Translations under genes and position numbers: made by a program
Assembly (NCBI RefSeq): GCF_020169515.1
Contig: NZ_JAHMHW010000001.1
Location: forward strand, 248,001-312,000
Length of the DNA stretch: 64,000 bases
From: Paenibacillus vietnamensis
GTDB lineage: Bacteria > Bacillota > Bacilli > Paenibacillales > Paenibacillaceae
Reading direction: 5' to 3'
Part shown: positions 34,737 through 43,907 of the stretch, in pieces
Layout of the letters: every line of letters begins with the position of its first letter
Numbering within the stretch: position 1 is the stretch's first letter
Notes under the pieces: model-generated
The model's database searches: none
Seen by the model: only the letters and a program-made list of their open reading frames with translations
Told to the model about the DNA's origin: nothing

Positions 34737-36362
34737 CTAGCTGTCCCCGATATAGTGATGCTTCCGGTAATCGTTCGGGGAGCAGCCTGTCCATTTTTTG
34801 AATACCCGGCTAAAGTACTTTTCGTCCTGAAAGCCGACCAGCTCCGCGACCTGGGCGATTCTCAGCTGTCCGTTGCCGAGCAGCTCCTTGGCCCGGTTGA
34901 TGCGGACGCTCGCGATAAAGTCCGACAGATTACCGTTTGTCTCCTGCTTGAATTTGCGGGAAATGTATTCACGGCTTAAGAAAAACCGCTCGGAAATGTC
35001 CTGCAGCGTAATGTCCTCCTGAGGATGCTGCTCGATGTAGCTTGCGATCTCCTGAATGATGCTCCGGCCTTTATCCTGACCGGCGATTTTGGCCGCAGCT
35101 GCGCAGGCCGCCTCGTAAACCGAAGACTCCCATGCCTCAATATCGAAGTGGCCATTCGCGTCGACCGGGATGCGGTACGAAGCGAGGCTGACGGCGGCAG
35201 AGCCGCCGCTTTTTTCTCCGCCTGGCTGCGCCGCCGTCCAGGCCGTTTCGGCCAAGGCATATTGCTGCATGGCGAGCTTCAGCGCATCCACGCTCAGATA
35301 GTCCCGCCGGCTGAGCTCCTCGAACCATGGCTTCAACGCACGGGCGATTTGATCCTTGTGCCCGCCTTGCACCGCAAACCGGATTTGCTCCTCATACTCC
35401 TGGAAGGCCGGCTGCCTGCCGGTCTGGCGGAAGAGCTCCGGGTCAAAGCAGTGAATATACGCGTCCTTGTCGAACAAGTTGTGCTGATTAAGTGCGGCGC
35501 GGGCTTGCTCATAGGCAGGCCCGGCCGCCTGCGGAAAGCATTCCGCCCGTCCCAGTCCGATATGGAATTTTGTCTTCAAAGCCACAAAAATCGCCTCGTT
35601 TATGTCGGCAAGCAGCCCGGGCGCCTGTCCGCCTTCTCCCCAGAACAACAGCACGATTTCATGCTCCTTGCCCCAGTGGCGAAGCGCGTAACCGAGCCCC
35701 CGGTCCTTTAACAGCTCATTGCAAACATTGGTAACCGAGAACAGCAGCAAGTCCAGCCCCGACGCAAACTTTTCCCTTACCGCCGGCGGAAGCAGCTCTA
35801 AATTCAATACGGCCATCCGGACGCGCCGGACCGGCTCCGTCACGCCCAGCTCGCGGCATATGATATCCCCGAAGGCGGGATACGCGCCGGGCTCGGCGAT
35901 CATTTTCGATACATACTGCTCCAAATACAACGGCTTAAGCTGATTCAGCTCCATGCTCATCGTGCGGCTTTGGCTTCTTCTCCGTTCTTCTTCCTTCAAG
36001 GCCTCCACCGCCTTTGTCAAGGCGCCGGTCAGCTGCCCGGCGTCGATCGGCTTCAGAATGTAGTCGACGCCGCCGTATTTCAAAGCATGCCTGACGAAGC
36101 TGAAATCGTCGTGTCCGCTGATGACGATGATTTTGCAGGCGGGAGCATGCTCGGCCGCCCATTCCAGCAGTGCCGTCCCGTCCATATTGGGCATCATCAT
36201 ATCGGTGAAAATGATCTCCGGCCGCTGCTCCTGAATCAGCCGCGTCGCGGCTTGTCCGTCCTGTGCTTCCAGAATCTCCCCAATGCCGTAGCTCTGCCAA
36301 GGCACGAGCAGCCGGATCGCCTCCCTTACATGCTTCTCGTCGTCGATAATGAGCGCCTTCAT
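34737..36362 (-). CDS. AraC-type response regulator (YesN-like) without an adjacent kinase
   Basis: A 541-residue response regulator. The receiver domain has acceptor D54 (IIFTDMMMPNMDG) and the acidic pair at 7-8. The AraC helix-turn-helix region is at about residues 435-535 (DITLQDISERFFLSREYISR, VAELVGFQDEKYFSRVFKKWTG). The start at 36362 (MKALIIDDEK) was chosen because it begins the receiver domain. Its usual YesM-type kinase partner is missing from the window. The divergent permease pair at 36,550 is the likely target. Confidence 0.9.
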   Translation of the reverse strand: MKALIIDDEKHVREAIRLLVPWQSYGIGEILEAQDGQAATRLIQEQRPEIIFTDMMMPNMDGTALLEWAAEHAPACKIIVISGHDDFSFVRHALKYGGVDYILKPIDAGQLTGALTKAVEALKEEERRRSQSRTMSMELNQLKPLYLEQYVSKMIAEPGAYPAFGDIICRELGVTEPVRRVRMAVLNLELLPPAVREKFASGLDLLLFSVTNVCNELLKDRGLGYALRHWGKEHEIVLLFWGEGGQAPGLLADINEAIFVALKTKFHIGLGRAECFPQAAGPAYEQARAALNQHNLFDKDAYIHCFDPELFRQTGRQPAFQEYEEQIRFAVQGGHKDQIARALKPWFEELSRRDYLSVDALKLAMQQYALAETAWTAAQPGGEKSGGSAAVSLASYRIPVDANGHFDIEAWESSVYEAACAAAAKIAGQDKGRSIIQEIASYIEQHPQEDITLQDISERFFLSREYISRKFKQETNGNLSDFIASVRINRAKELLGNGQLRIAQVAELVGFQDEKYFSRVFKKWTGCSPNDYRKHHYIGDS

Positions 36363-36549
36363 CCGTCGTCTCGCCCGCCCTTCCGCTTGATTCGTTTGCC
36401 TATACACTAACCGAAGTGGTGCCGAATGGTCAATATAGTCCACCCACCTCATCATTTTCCTCTGTGGTTTAATCGGGTATGCGGTTTTATACTGTGAACA
36501 TTGAGGGACACAAAGTCATTAGGGGAAGAGAAGGGGGACTAACAAAATC

Positions 36550-37437
36550 ATGTCGAAGCGAATCAAATGGAGCGAATGGCTGCAGCAGACGGTATTCGTC
36601 GGACCCGGGCTCGCCGCATTCGTATTAATCGTATTGGCTCCTTTCGTGATGGGATTTTACTACACGTTTACCGAGTGGAACGGAATGGATCTGAATCATG
36701 CGAAGTGGGTCGGGTTTAGCAACATCTCACGCATCTTCGGCGATGACCCGCGCTTTTGGCAGGCGTTCTGGTTTACGACGAAATTTACGGTTGCGGCCGT
36801 TGCATTCACGAATGCGACCGCTTTCCTGCTGGCGCTGCTGCTGACAAGCCGGCTCAAAACCCGCAGCCTGCTGCGGACGATTTTCTTCCTGCCGAACGTG
36901 ATCGGCGGCCTGCTGCTCGGCTATATCTGGTATTTCATTTTTGTCCGCGGCTTTCGTGCAGTCGGAGAAGCGACCGGCATCGGATTTTTTAATTGGCAGT
37001 GGCTCGGGACGCCGAACACGGGCTTTTGGGGTATCGTGATCGTTTTCGTCTGGCAGACGGCCGGTTATATGATGATCATTTACATTGCGGCGATGGTCGG
37101 CATACCGAAGGAGCTCGCCGAGGCGGCCAAAATCGACGGAGCCGGCAAATGGCAGACGCTGCGCTCGATTGTCGTTCCGCTCATCATGCCGGCCATTACG
37201 ATCTGCCTGTTTCTGACGACGTCCAACGCCTTCAAGATGTTCGACCTGAACTTATCGTTGACGGCCGGCGGGCCAGGCAACTCTACGGAATCGATTGCGC
37301 TGAACATATACAGGGAAGGTCTTGTCAACAACCGGTACGGGCTGGGGACGGCGAAAGCGATGATTTTCTTCTTCGGCGTAGCGCTCATAACGATTACGCA
37401 GGTATGGTTCACCAAGAAGAAGGAGGTTGAGGCCTGA
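36550..37437 (+). CDS. Sugar ABC transporter permease (UgpA/MalF-type)
   Basis: A 295-residue permease with six membrane segments (VFVGPGLAAFVLIVLAPFVMG first) and the EAA loop ELAEAAKIDGAGKWQTLRSIVVP. It overlaps the next permease by one base (TGATGG). It forms a sugar channel, but no binding protein or ATPase is encoded next to it. Divergent from the response regulator at 34,737-36,362. Confidence 0.92.
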   Translation: MSKRIKWSEWLQQTVFVGPGLAAFVLIVLAPFVMGFYYTFTEWNGMDLNHAKWVGFSNISRIFGDDPRFWQAFWFTTKFTVAAVAFTNATAFLLALLLTSRLKTRSLLRTIFFLPNVIGGLLLGYIWYFIFVRGFRAVGEATGIGFFNWQWLGTPNTGFWGIVIVFVWQTAGYMMIIYIAAMVGIPKELAEAAKIDGAGKWQTLRSIVVPLIMPAITICLFLTTSNAFKMFDLNLSLTAGGPGNSTESIALNIYREGLVNNRYGLGTAKAMIFFFGVALITITQVWFTKKKEVEA

Positions 37438-38270
37438 TGGAGAGTAAGCAGCGTTATACGCCGGGCCTTCTGGCTCTGGAGGCGGCCGGTCTCGCACTGG
37501 CGCTCCTGTTTTTGACGCCGTTTTATTTTTTGCTCGTGAATTCGTTTAAAAAACTCGGAGATATACTGCTGAACGCGGCATCGCTGCCGGAGGCGATCGG
37601 TCTGGACAATTTCAGACGGGCCTGGGTCGCGATCGATTTTCCGAAGGTGTTCATGAATTCGTTCCTCGTCACATCTGTGAGCGTGCTGATGCTCGTCGTT
37701 ATCAGCTCTATGATGGCTTACCGGCTGGTGCGGCGTCCGACAGCCTTCAATAAGCTGCTGCTGACGGTGCTTGTAGCGGCGATGATTATCCCGTTTCAGT
37801 CCGTCATGCTGCCGCTGATGAAAATTACGTCCATGTTTGAGCTGAGAGGGCAATTTTACGGGATCGTCATCTGTTATATGGGGTTCGGCATTTCGTTATC
37901 CATGTTTCTTTATCACGGCTTCATCAAGTCGGTGCCGCTGGAAATCGAGGAGGCTGCCGTCGTGGACGGCTGCTCGCCGTACGGCGTGTTCTGGCGCATC
38001 GTATTCCCGCTGCTGAAGCCGATCTCAGTTACCGTCGTCATTTTGAACGTGCTGTGGATATGGAACGACTATCTGCTTCCGGTGCTCGTTATCAACGATA
38101 ATATGACGACGATTCCGCTGGCGGTTCAGAAGTTTTTCGGTCAGTACTTGCGGAAATGGGATCTGGCGATGGCGGCGCTGACGCTCAGCATGATTCCGAT
38201 TATTCTGTTTTTCCTGTTTTTGCAAAAACATATTATTGAAGGAATTACGGCCGGCTCGGTCAAAGGCTGA
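37437..38270 (+). CDS. Sugar ABC transporter permease (UgpE/MalG-type)
   Basis: A 277-residue permease, partner of the one at 36,550. It has six hydrophobic segments and the EAA loop EIEEAAVVDGCSPYGVFWRIVFP; it ends with HIIEGITAGSVKG as is usual for the family. A strong terminator follows directly, so the transporter operon contains only the two channel subunits. A binding protein must come from elsewhere in the genome. Confidence 0.92.
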   Translation: MESKQRYTPGLLALEAAGLALALLFLTPFYFLLVNSFKKLGDILLNAASLPEAIGLDNFRRAWVAIDFPKVFMNSFLVTSVSVLMLVVISSMMAYRLVRRPTAFNKLLLTVLVAAMIIPFQSVMLPLMKITSMFELRGQFYGIVICYMGFGISLSMFLYHGFIKSVPLEIEEAAVVDGCSPYGVFWRIVFPLLKPISVTVVILNVLWIWNDYLLPVLVINDNMTTIPLAVQKFFGQYLRKWDLAMAALTLSMIPIILFFLFLQKHIIEGITAGSVKG

Positions 38271-38291
38271 ATTCCGTATCAGGCAAAATAA

Positions 38292-38328
38292 AGACGCCGC
38301 TCCATGGGTGGAGCGGCGTCTTCTGTTC
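38292..38328. terminator. Bidirectional terminator between permease and DUF11 genes
   Basis: AGACGCCGCTCCA (38292-38304) pairs perfectly with TGGAGCGGCGTCT (38309-38321) around a four-base loop. It is followed by TCTGTT on the plus strand and by TTATTTTG on the minus strand. A similar hairpin with similar flanks recurs at 39811-39847. Confidence 0.85.
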
Positions 38329-38356
38329 AAAAGCCCGCGAAGGTAAGCCGATGGAT

Positions 38357-39688
38357 TTATTTGCGGGAAGGCAGCACGGTGGAAGTTATCGTGGCGGTGT
38401 TGTTATCGGGATCGTCATTAAAGGTCGTCGTCGTCGCCGTTACCGTATTCGTGATTTTTCCCTTCTTATTCGGAATGACCATCATCTCAATGGTAGCGGT
38501 AGCGCCGTTCGGTAAAGTGCCCAGGCTGCATGTGACGACACCGTCCGCTTCCGTACAGGCTCCTTGAGAGGAGGCGGCCGAAAGGAAGCTGACGCCGGCC
38601 GGCAGCGTATCCGTAACGATCACGTCGGTTGCATCCGATGGGCCCGTGTTATCCACCGTCACGGTATAATGGAGAATTTGCCCGACTCTTACCGGGTCGG
38701 GGGCAGCCGCCTTATTCACGACCAGATCGGCACCCGTTATTCCGGTAAAGGCAAAAATAAATACGTTAGGTCCATTTGTCGCGGGTTGATCGTTGGCATC
38801 TGTCGGATATCCAAGGCTGTATACCTCAGCTTCGACTAAAGAGAGCGTCAAAAATGCCTCCGACTCGTTGGCCGCAGCGCCGTAAAATATCGTAAAGCGC
38901 AATGCTCTGCCAGGCGCGAGAGAGCCGAACGCAAAATCAAAGAGTGCGCCCTGGTCGTCAGGACCGCCAAAGTAATCGGGACTTCCGGGGGTCAGGGTAG
39001 TCGGGGGACTGCCAACATTGTCGGGACCCGGGGATGACAAAGGGTCAGCGGACTCAAACCCGTCCGTAGTGGCAAGCATGAGTCCGGCCGCATTACCGAC
39101 ATGAATTCTAACCCATTCATTGAAAATTGTAGGAGGGACATCCCAGTCCATGACCCGGCGGTAGCGAAGGTCCCCGATCGGATCCGTCCCGGTGTTGCGG
39201 ATTGTAACCGTGACTGCATACAAGTTAGCAGTTACCGCCGAAGGATTGAAATCATGCGTCACTTCGACACGGCTGTCGCCGTCCCGCACGACGGATCGAA
39301 AGGCGCTTCCTACGGAATCCGGCTGGCTTTGACCGCTGTTATTTGTCACTCCGGTTCCTGGCAGCACGACCAGATTGTCAATGCCAAAGTCTAAATTCGC
39401 AGAAGCAGTAAAAATGCCGGTAGCGGCATCGGCATTGGCGACCCCCCAGCCTTCGCACAGGCAGCCATTTGCGGTCGCCTCACCGCCGGTCGTCAGGATA
39501 TTCGGGATATATCGCAAACCTACATCCGTTGTATCTTCCGGAGGGGTAGGCACACCGCCGGGAACGTTCAAATTCCCTTCCGGATTAATACCAAGCTGGA
39601 TCAAAGAGCCGTTGTCGATGATCGGATCGAGCGACGGGCTTGAAGCTATTCTTCGTTTATTTTTACATTTCTGATTTCTCTCACTCAC
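38357..39688 (-). CDS. DUF11-repeat protein, probable spore surface protein
   Basis: A 443-residue protein with no signal peptide. After a basic start, residues 25-320 form an unfamiliar domain (SLIQLGINPEGNLNVPGG, then LRYRRVMDWDVPPTIFNEW). Residues 320-443 are a DUF11 beta-sandwich (DLVVNKAAAPDPVRVGQILHY, VTDTLPAGVSFLSAASS, NTATITSTVLPSRK). DUF11 domains occur in surface and spore-coat/exosporium proteins. The absent signal peptide and the neighbouring YheC/YheD-type gene suggest a mother-cell-made spore coat component. Start GTG 39688 with GGAGGCG eight bases upstream. A decayed second copy lies at 41205-41865. Confidence 0.8.
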   Translation of the reverse strand: MSERNQKCKNKRRIASSPSLDPIIDNGSLIQLGINPEGNLNVPGGVPTPPEDTTDVGLRYIPNILTTGGEATANGCLCEGWGVANADAATGIFTASANLDFGIDNLVVLPGTGVTNNSGQSQPDSVGSAFRSVVRDGDSRVEVTHDFNPSAVTANLYAVTVTIRNTGTDPIGDLRYRRVMDWDVPPTIFNEWVRIHVGNAAGLMLATTDGFESADPLSSPGPDNVGSPPTTLTPGSPDYFGGPDDQGALFDFAFGSLAPGRALRFTIFYGAAANESEAFLTLSLVEAEVYSLGYPTDANDQPATNGPNVFIFAFTGITGADLVVNKAAAPDPVRVGQILHYTVTVDNTGPSDATDVIVTDTLPAGVSFLSAASSQGACTEADGVVTCSLGTLPNGATATIEMMVIPNKKGKITNTVTATTTTFNDDPDNNTATITSTVLPSRK

Positions 39689-39696
39689 TGGACAAA

Positions 39697-39764
39697 CGCC
39701 TCCATAATCAGGATACTACATAGGTATATGAGGGCAGCCCGCAATCTGTATAGTCGTTTGTCTA
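39697..39764 (-). promoter_or_regulatory. Conserved leader and likely promoter of the DUF11 gene
   Basis: This region aligns closely with 41874-41942 upstream of the decayed copy. Shared parts on the minus strand are the TAGACAA start, a CCTCATATACCTA core and TATGGAGGCGTTTGT with the ribosome site. The CATATAC box resembles the -10 of mother-cell (sigma-E-type) promoters, but the factor is not certain. Confidence 0.45.
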
Positions 39765-39810
39765 GTCGGCAGCATTTTTTACAAAGCGATATCTCTTTCC
39801 CGTAATAGGC

Positions 39811-39847
39811 AAAACAAAGACACCTCTCCTTCGATGGAGCGGCGTCT
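39811..39847 (-). terminator. Terminator of the YheC/YheD-type gene
   Basis: On the minus strand AGACGCC-GCTCC pairs with GGAGAGGTGTCT with small mismatches, followed by TTGTTTTG. The sequence and its flanks resemble the terminator at 38292-38328, as if the unit had been duplicated. Confidence 0.65.
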
Positions 39848-39853
39848 TCCGTT

Positions 39854-41158
39854 TTACCCTGATTCAAAACCCGCCAGCGATTTCGCATATTCGAACGGCT
39901 GCCGCATCATATGGTAATACAGCTCGCGCTGGCCACGAATATACAAGGGCAAATTGTTTTGCGGAAACTTATTGATCTCCAAAATCCATATATTCATTTT
40001 TGGATCTACGATGACATCGAAGCCTACATCGCCAAAGGTGCCGAATTGGTCGATCCTCCTGCAGCATTTGAGGCAAACACGAGCGATTTCCTGCAGCTTT
40101 GCCGATGCCTGCTTGCTGTTGAGCCGGAATATCCGCTGCAAAGCCGGCTTGGCAGCCTCCAGCTTACCTTCCTCCGTGAAGTTGGTCGTCACGCTGTCCA
40201 ACGCCCCGAACCTAGCGAATATTCCCGTACAGGCCCATTTTCTAGTCCGGCCTTTTTGCATAATAACCCTGAAGTCGACGTGGCGGCCGTAATATTTCAG
40301 CGGAACGGCCTGCTGCACGTGATAGAGGTAGCTTTCAGCCAGATTTTTGATGAATGCAGGAGCGTCGCGGCTTTGAAGCGTTATTCGGTTCCGGTCCCTG
40401 TCAATGAACAGATACCCGTCCGCCGTTTTTTGTACCATGAACAATCCGAGCGATTGCAGGGTTTGGCTCCTTTTGACATAGACGGAGGAGTGGGTTCGCA
40501 GCATGGCGTCCAGGTCGTGTATGCTGTTCAATTTTTGCGTATGCGGCAGATGCGAGCAGACGTCGGAATCCTCAAAGAGGACACGCCATAATTTCCACTT
40601 ATCGTCGAAAACCGTAGGATTAAAAAGCTTTTCACCCATCTCGTTTACGAACTCATGGGGAATATCATGGCCGAACGCTCTTCGGTAGACGATATCCGGG
40701 TAGGGGATGACAATTTCCTTCCAGACCGGCGGTTTGCCGTTTGCAGGGGGCGCGTAGTAACAGGCGCGGATGGTTCGATCGGCAGCATTGATGTCTTTGG
40801 GAGAGAACAAACAAATGAGTCCGCCGATATGTTCATAGTCGCGCAAATAATCCTCATAACGCTCCAGCCGCCGGACAGCGGGAACGATCATTCCAATGAC
40901 GGGACCAATATAAATATGGTTTTCTTTTATTCTGATCCGGTAAGGAAGGTGCCTGGGGATGGCAAAAGGCTTAAATGCAGCGGTCGATATCCCAATCGTA
41001 TTGGCAGGCAGCAGAGGATCGACTTCCACCTCCATTTCGATTTCAAGCTTGCCTAAATGCAGCCAAACCTTGCTCGGAACCGTCCCGTAGCCAGATACAT
41101 TCGCGCTGGAAAAAGAGAGGCAGGAAGCTTTTTTTCCGTTCAGCCATTTCAGCTTCAA
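39854..41158 (-). CDS. YheC/YheD-type spore coat-associated ATP-grasp protein
   Basis: A 434-residue protein. The N-terminal third is a beta-rich domain (GKLEIEMEVEVDPLLPANTIGIS, then HIYIGPVIGMIVPAV). The C-terminal half is an ATP-grasp fold (VYVKRSQTLQSLGLFMV, VDFRVIMQKGRTRKWACTGIFAR, and DVGFDVIVDPKMNIWILEINKFP with metal-binding D and E residues). YheC/YheD proteins associate with the spore coat in Bacillus; the ligase reaction is unknown. TTG 41158 is preferred because AGGAGG lies eight bases upstream; GTG 41167 would leave no spacing. It sits between the intact and broken DUF11 genes. Confidence 0.85.
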   Translation of the reverse strand: MKLKWLNGKKASCLSFSSANVSGYGTVPSKVWLHLGKLEIEMEVEVDPLLPANTIGISTAAFKPFAIPRHLPYRIRIKENHIYIGPVIGMIVPAVRRLERYEDYLRDYEHIGGLICLFSPKDINAADRTIRACYYAPPANGKPPVWKEIVIPYPDIVYRRAFGHDIPHEFVNEMGEKLFNPTVFDDKWKLWRVLFEDSDVCSHLPHTQKLNSIHDLDAMLRTHSSVYVKRSQTLQSLGLFMVQKTADGYLFIDRDRNRITLQSRDAPAFIKNLAESYLYHVQQAVPLKYYGRHVDFRVIMQKGRTRKWACTGIFARFGALDSVTTNFTEEGKLEAAKPALQRIFRLNSKQASAKLQEIARVCLKCCRRIDQFGTFGDVGFDVIVDPKMNIWILEINKFPQNNLPLYIRGQRELYYHMMRQPFEYAKSLAGFESG

Positions 41159-41204
41159 CTTCTCCACCTCCTTTTCTTAATGAATTAGCAACATTTCGTT
41201 AGGC

Positions 41205-41865
41205 TTATTTGCGGGAAGGCAGAACAGTGGAGCTTATTGTGGCGGTGTTGTTATCGGGATCGTCATCGAAGGTTGTCGACGTCGCGGTTACCGTGTTCGT
41301 AATTCTTCCCGTTTTAATCGGAATGACCATGATCTCGACGGTAGCGGTAGCGCCGTTCGGTAAAGTGCCCAAGCTGCACGTGACAATACCGCCTGCTACC
41401 GCACAGCTGCCTTGAGAGGAGGTGGCCGAAAGAAAGCTGACGCCGGCTGGCAGCGTATCCGTAACGGTCACGCCGGTCGCATCCGACGGTCCCGTGTTAT
41501 CCACTGTCACGGTATAATGAAGAATTTGCCCGACTCTTACCGGATCAGGGGCAGCCGCCTTATTCGCGATCAGGTTGGCGCCGGCTCTTCTGGTAAAGGC
41601 AAAGAATCGGCGTTTGCTACCCCCCAGCCTTCGTCCGGGGCACCAGCTGCGAGAGCTTCTCCGCCGCTCGTCTCAATAGTCGGGATATATCGCAAACCTA
41701 CATCCGTTATTCCACTCGGAGGAGGGGAAGGATTACCTCCGGGTACAATCAAATTCCCTTCCGGATTTATGCCAAGCTGGACCAATGAACCGTTGTCGAT
41801 GATGGGGTCTAACGGGTTTGAAGCCGTTAAGCTTGTATGATGATTTTTTGATTTTTCTCATTCAA
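41205..41865 (-). pseudogene. Decayed second copy of the DUF11 protein gene
   Basis: The remnant starts at TTG 41865, aligned with GTG of the intact copy, and stops after 12 codons because of an indel. Another frame then gives GSLVQLGINPEGNLIVPGG through EGWGVANAD. Here about 670 bases (residues ~88-311 of the intact copy) are missing, and the junction is out of frame. The C-terminal DUF11 part resumes (VDNTGPSDATGVTVTDTLPAG) and ends in the same TSTVLPSRK-like tail (SSTVLPSRK). At least two frame changes and one deletion make it non-functional as a full-length protein. A 101-residue piece at 41205-41510 could still be made if it has a start signal. Confidence 0.88.
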
Positions 41866-41873
41866 AGTACAAA

Positions 41874-41942
41874 CGCCTCCATAAACGGGATATTAATTAG
41901 GTATATGAGGGGAGTCTGTACTTTGTATGGATGATTGTCTAA
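41874..41942 (-). promoter_or_regulatory. Conserved leader of the decayed DUF11 copy
   Basis: It matches the leader at 39697-39764: TAGACAATC, CCCCTCATATACCTAAT and TTTATGGAGGCGTTTGT on the minus strand. It has stayed similar although the coding part decayed. Confidence 0.45.
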
Positions 41943-41972
41943 CAAGCATAGATTTTGATGTCATCCGCCTGA

Positions 41973-42890
41973 TCAGAACGGCCCCGACAGCCGCTCCTTG
42001 AACTGTCCCGGTGAACAATCGTTGTACCGCCTGAACATGGAATAGAAGTGGCCCATATTCGTCATGCCGACGGCCTCGGCTACTTCGGCGATGCTCATGT
42101 TGTTCGTGAGCAGCAGCTGCTCCGCTTTTTTGATCCGCTTGAACGATACAAAATCCGTGAAGGACATCCCGACCGTCTTTTTGAACTGCTTGATGAAATA
42201 GGTGTAGCTGAGGTTGATTTGGCGGCAAAGGTCGGGCACGGCGATTTTGTCGCTGAGATGGGCTTCAACGTAATCGAGCACAGGCTGCATGCGGCGGAGC
42301 ATGGCGTCGTCGCTGTAGTGCAGCTTTCCCCTCCGGTCGTGGCGGAGGAGCAGCAGCAGCATTTCCTTAAATCGGGCCGACACGGCCAGATCGTAGCCTT
42401 CCTGCCCTTGCTGCATTTCTTCGTGTATATCCCGGATTAGCTGTCCGCACGCAGCCCGAACGGACGGGTTTTCCTGAAAAATATAATTCAGGGCGCTCAG
42501 CGGGCGAATCATTTCCGAAAAACGTTTCATGCTGCCCATGCTGCTCTGGTCCCAATAGTTTTGCAGATCGACCTGAAAGACGTAATAGCTTAGCTTCCGG
42601 TCCGTCGGCAGCGTCTTGTGGGGCTCGTGCGAGCCGAAGAGGGCGATATCTCCCTTATTTAATACGAGCTTCTCGTCAGGACAGAATGCCGTTAACTGGC
42701 CATCGGTAATGAGAATAAACTCGATTTCTTTATGGTAATGCCATTGGACAAATTTTTTCTGGGTCCAGTCGGTCTCGGTTTGGCGCTGAATCTCTTCAGG
42801 GGTAAGGTCCTGTGAGATGATTTGCCAGATTCGGAGCGCAAGCAGCGGATTTTGGTAGATGACCTTTTCATGATGCATTTCGGGATACAT
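41973..42890 (-). CDS. AraC-family regulator with cupin sensor domain
   Basis: A 305-residue one-component regulator. Residues 1-150 are an AraC-type cupin (FVQWHYHKEIEFILITDGQL, LNKGDIALFGSHEPH). Residues 200-305 hold the double helix-turn-helix (LSDKIAVPDLCRQINLSYTYFI, VAEAVGMTNMGHFYSMFRRYNDCSPGQF). The start MYPEMHHEKV at 42890 follows AGGAGACGCT; an upstream open extension lacks a ribosome site. It is divergent from the ThuA gene, which it probably controls in response to a sugar. Confidence 0.92.
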   Translation of the reverse strand: MYPEMHHEKVIYQNPLLALRIWQIISQDLTPEEIQRQTETDWTQKKFVQWHYHKEIEFILITDGQLTAFCPDEKLVLNKGDIALFGSHEPHKTLPTDRKLSYYVFQVDLQNYWDQSSMGSMKRFSEMIRPLSALNYIFQENPSVRAACGQLIRDIHEEMQQGQEGYDLAVSARFKEMLLLLLRHDRRGKLHYSDDAMLRRMQPVLDYVEAHLSDKIAVPDLCRQINLSYTYFIKQFKKTVGMSFTDFVSFKRIKKAEQLLLTNNMSIAEVAEAVGMTNMGHFYSMFRRYNDCSPGQFKERLSGPF

Positions 42891-42960
42891 AGCGTCTCCT
42901 GTCGAATCGTTTTTATTTATTATACAACAGAATAGCGTAATAATTAGATGGATTATGGTA

Positions 42961-42989
42961 TTGGTAGCCGTATAAATATTGACTACAAT
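42961..42989 (+). promoter_or_regulatory. Predicted promoter of the ThuA gene
   Basis: TTGGTA (42961-42966) and TACAAT (42984-42989) with a 17-base spacer, about 42 bases before the start codon, in the intergenic region shared with the divergent AraC-type regulator. Confidence 0.45.
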
Positions 42990-43030
42990 GTAGAAGATCG
43001 AAGTAAAAATCGCATAAGGACGTGAAAACG

Positions 43031-43765
43031 ATGGCAGAAACGATAAACGTAACGATTTGGAACGAATACCGGCATGAGAAAACAAACGATAAGGTAAGAG
43101 AAATTTATCCGAACGGAATTCACGCGGCAATCGGGGAAGGCCTCGACTCACGCCACAATATTACGTATGCCGTACTGGACGATCCGGAGCACGGCTTGTC
43201 CGAAGAGGTGCTGAACAAGACGGATGTGCTGCTGTGGTGGGGACATATGGCGCACGGCGACGTCAGTGACGAGATCGTGGAGCGCGTCTACAACCGCGTA
43301 TTGAAAGGAATGGGACTGATCGTCCTGCATTCCGGGCATTTCTCGAAAATTTTCAAGAAGCTGATGGGAACGTCCTGCGACCTGAAATGGCGCGAAGCGA
43401 ACGAGAAGGAGCGTATCTGGGTCGTCAATCCGGGACATCCGATCGTGGACGGCATCGGGGAATACATCGAGCTGCAGGAGGAGGAAATGTACGGGGAGCA
43501 TTTCGACATTCCGCAGCCGGACGAGCTGGTCATGGTCAGCTGGTTCGAAGGCGGCGAAGTGTTCAGAAGCGGCTGCTGCTATACGCGCGGAGCGGGTAAG
43601 GTGTTCTATTTCCGTCCGGGCCATGAGACGCACCCGACATACTACAATGCGGACGTCAGAAAAGTAATCGCCAACGCGATCGGCTGGGCCGCGCCCGTGA
43701 AGCGCGATTATCCGCGGTACGGCCATGCGGTGCCTTCGCTCGAACCGATCAAGGGCAGGGGCTAA
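43031..43765 (+). CDS. ThuA-domain protein (trehalose utilisation type)
   Basis: A 244-residue ThuA-like protein with a glutamine-amidotransferase-like fold. Visible are [50 protein letters not shown], and [25 protein letters not shown] near the end. Family members take part in the use of trehalose and related disaccharides, probably acting on keto-sugar intermediates; the exact reaction is not settled. ATG 43031 is favoured since AAGGAC lies ten bases upstream. Single gene with its own terminator. Confidence 0.9.
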   Translation: MAETINVTIWNEYRHEKTNDKVREIYPNGIHAAIGEGLDSRHNITYAVLDDPEHGLSEEVLNKTDVLLWWGHMAHGDVSDEIVERVYNRVLKGMGLIVLHSGHFSKIFKKLMGTSCDLKWREANEKERIWVVNPGHPIVDGIGEYIELQEEEMYGEHFDIPQPDELVMVSWFEGGEVFRSGCCYTRGAGKVFYFRPGHETHPTYYNADVRKVIANAIGWAAPVKRDYPRYGHAVPSLEPIKGRG

Positions 43766-43802
43766 CGGCCGGTTCGTCCCACCTTTTGTGCAACTTAATT
43801 GA

Positions 43803-43839
43803 AGGGCGGCTCGTCATTATTGGCGGGCTGCTTTTTTTT
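43803..43839 (+). terminator. Terminator after the ThuA gene
   Basis: GGGCGGCTCG (about 43804-43813) pairs with CGGGCTGCTT using several G-T pairs, followed by a run of T to 43839. Confidence 0.65.
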
Positions 43840-43907
43840 GTGCCTGCGGAGACCAAGGGGAGAGATGATTCCCGCAACAAATGAAGGAACAAGGGAGAGG
43901 AAACGGT

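Noticed and set aside
41205..41510. The 101-residue DUF11 piece as an independent gene
   Set aside because: It begins in the middle of the duplicated gene without a ribosome site; it is better explained as part of the pseudogene.
43881..43907. ATG 43881 as start of the SLH protein
   Set aside because: Its ribosome site is too far upstream, whereas TTG 43908 has AGGGAGAGG at the right distance and gives a cleaner signal peptide.
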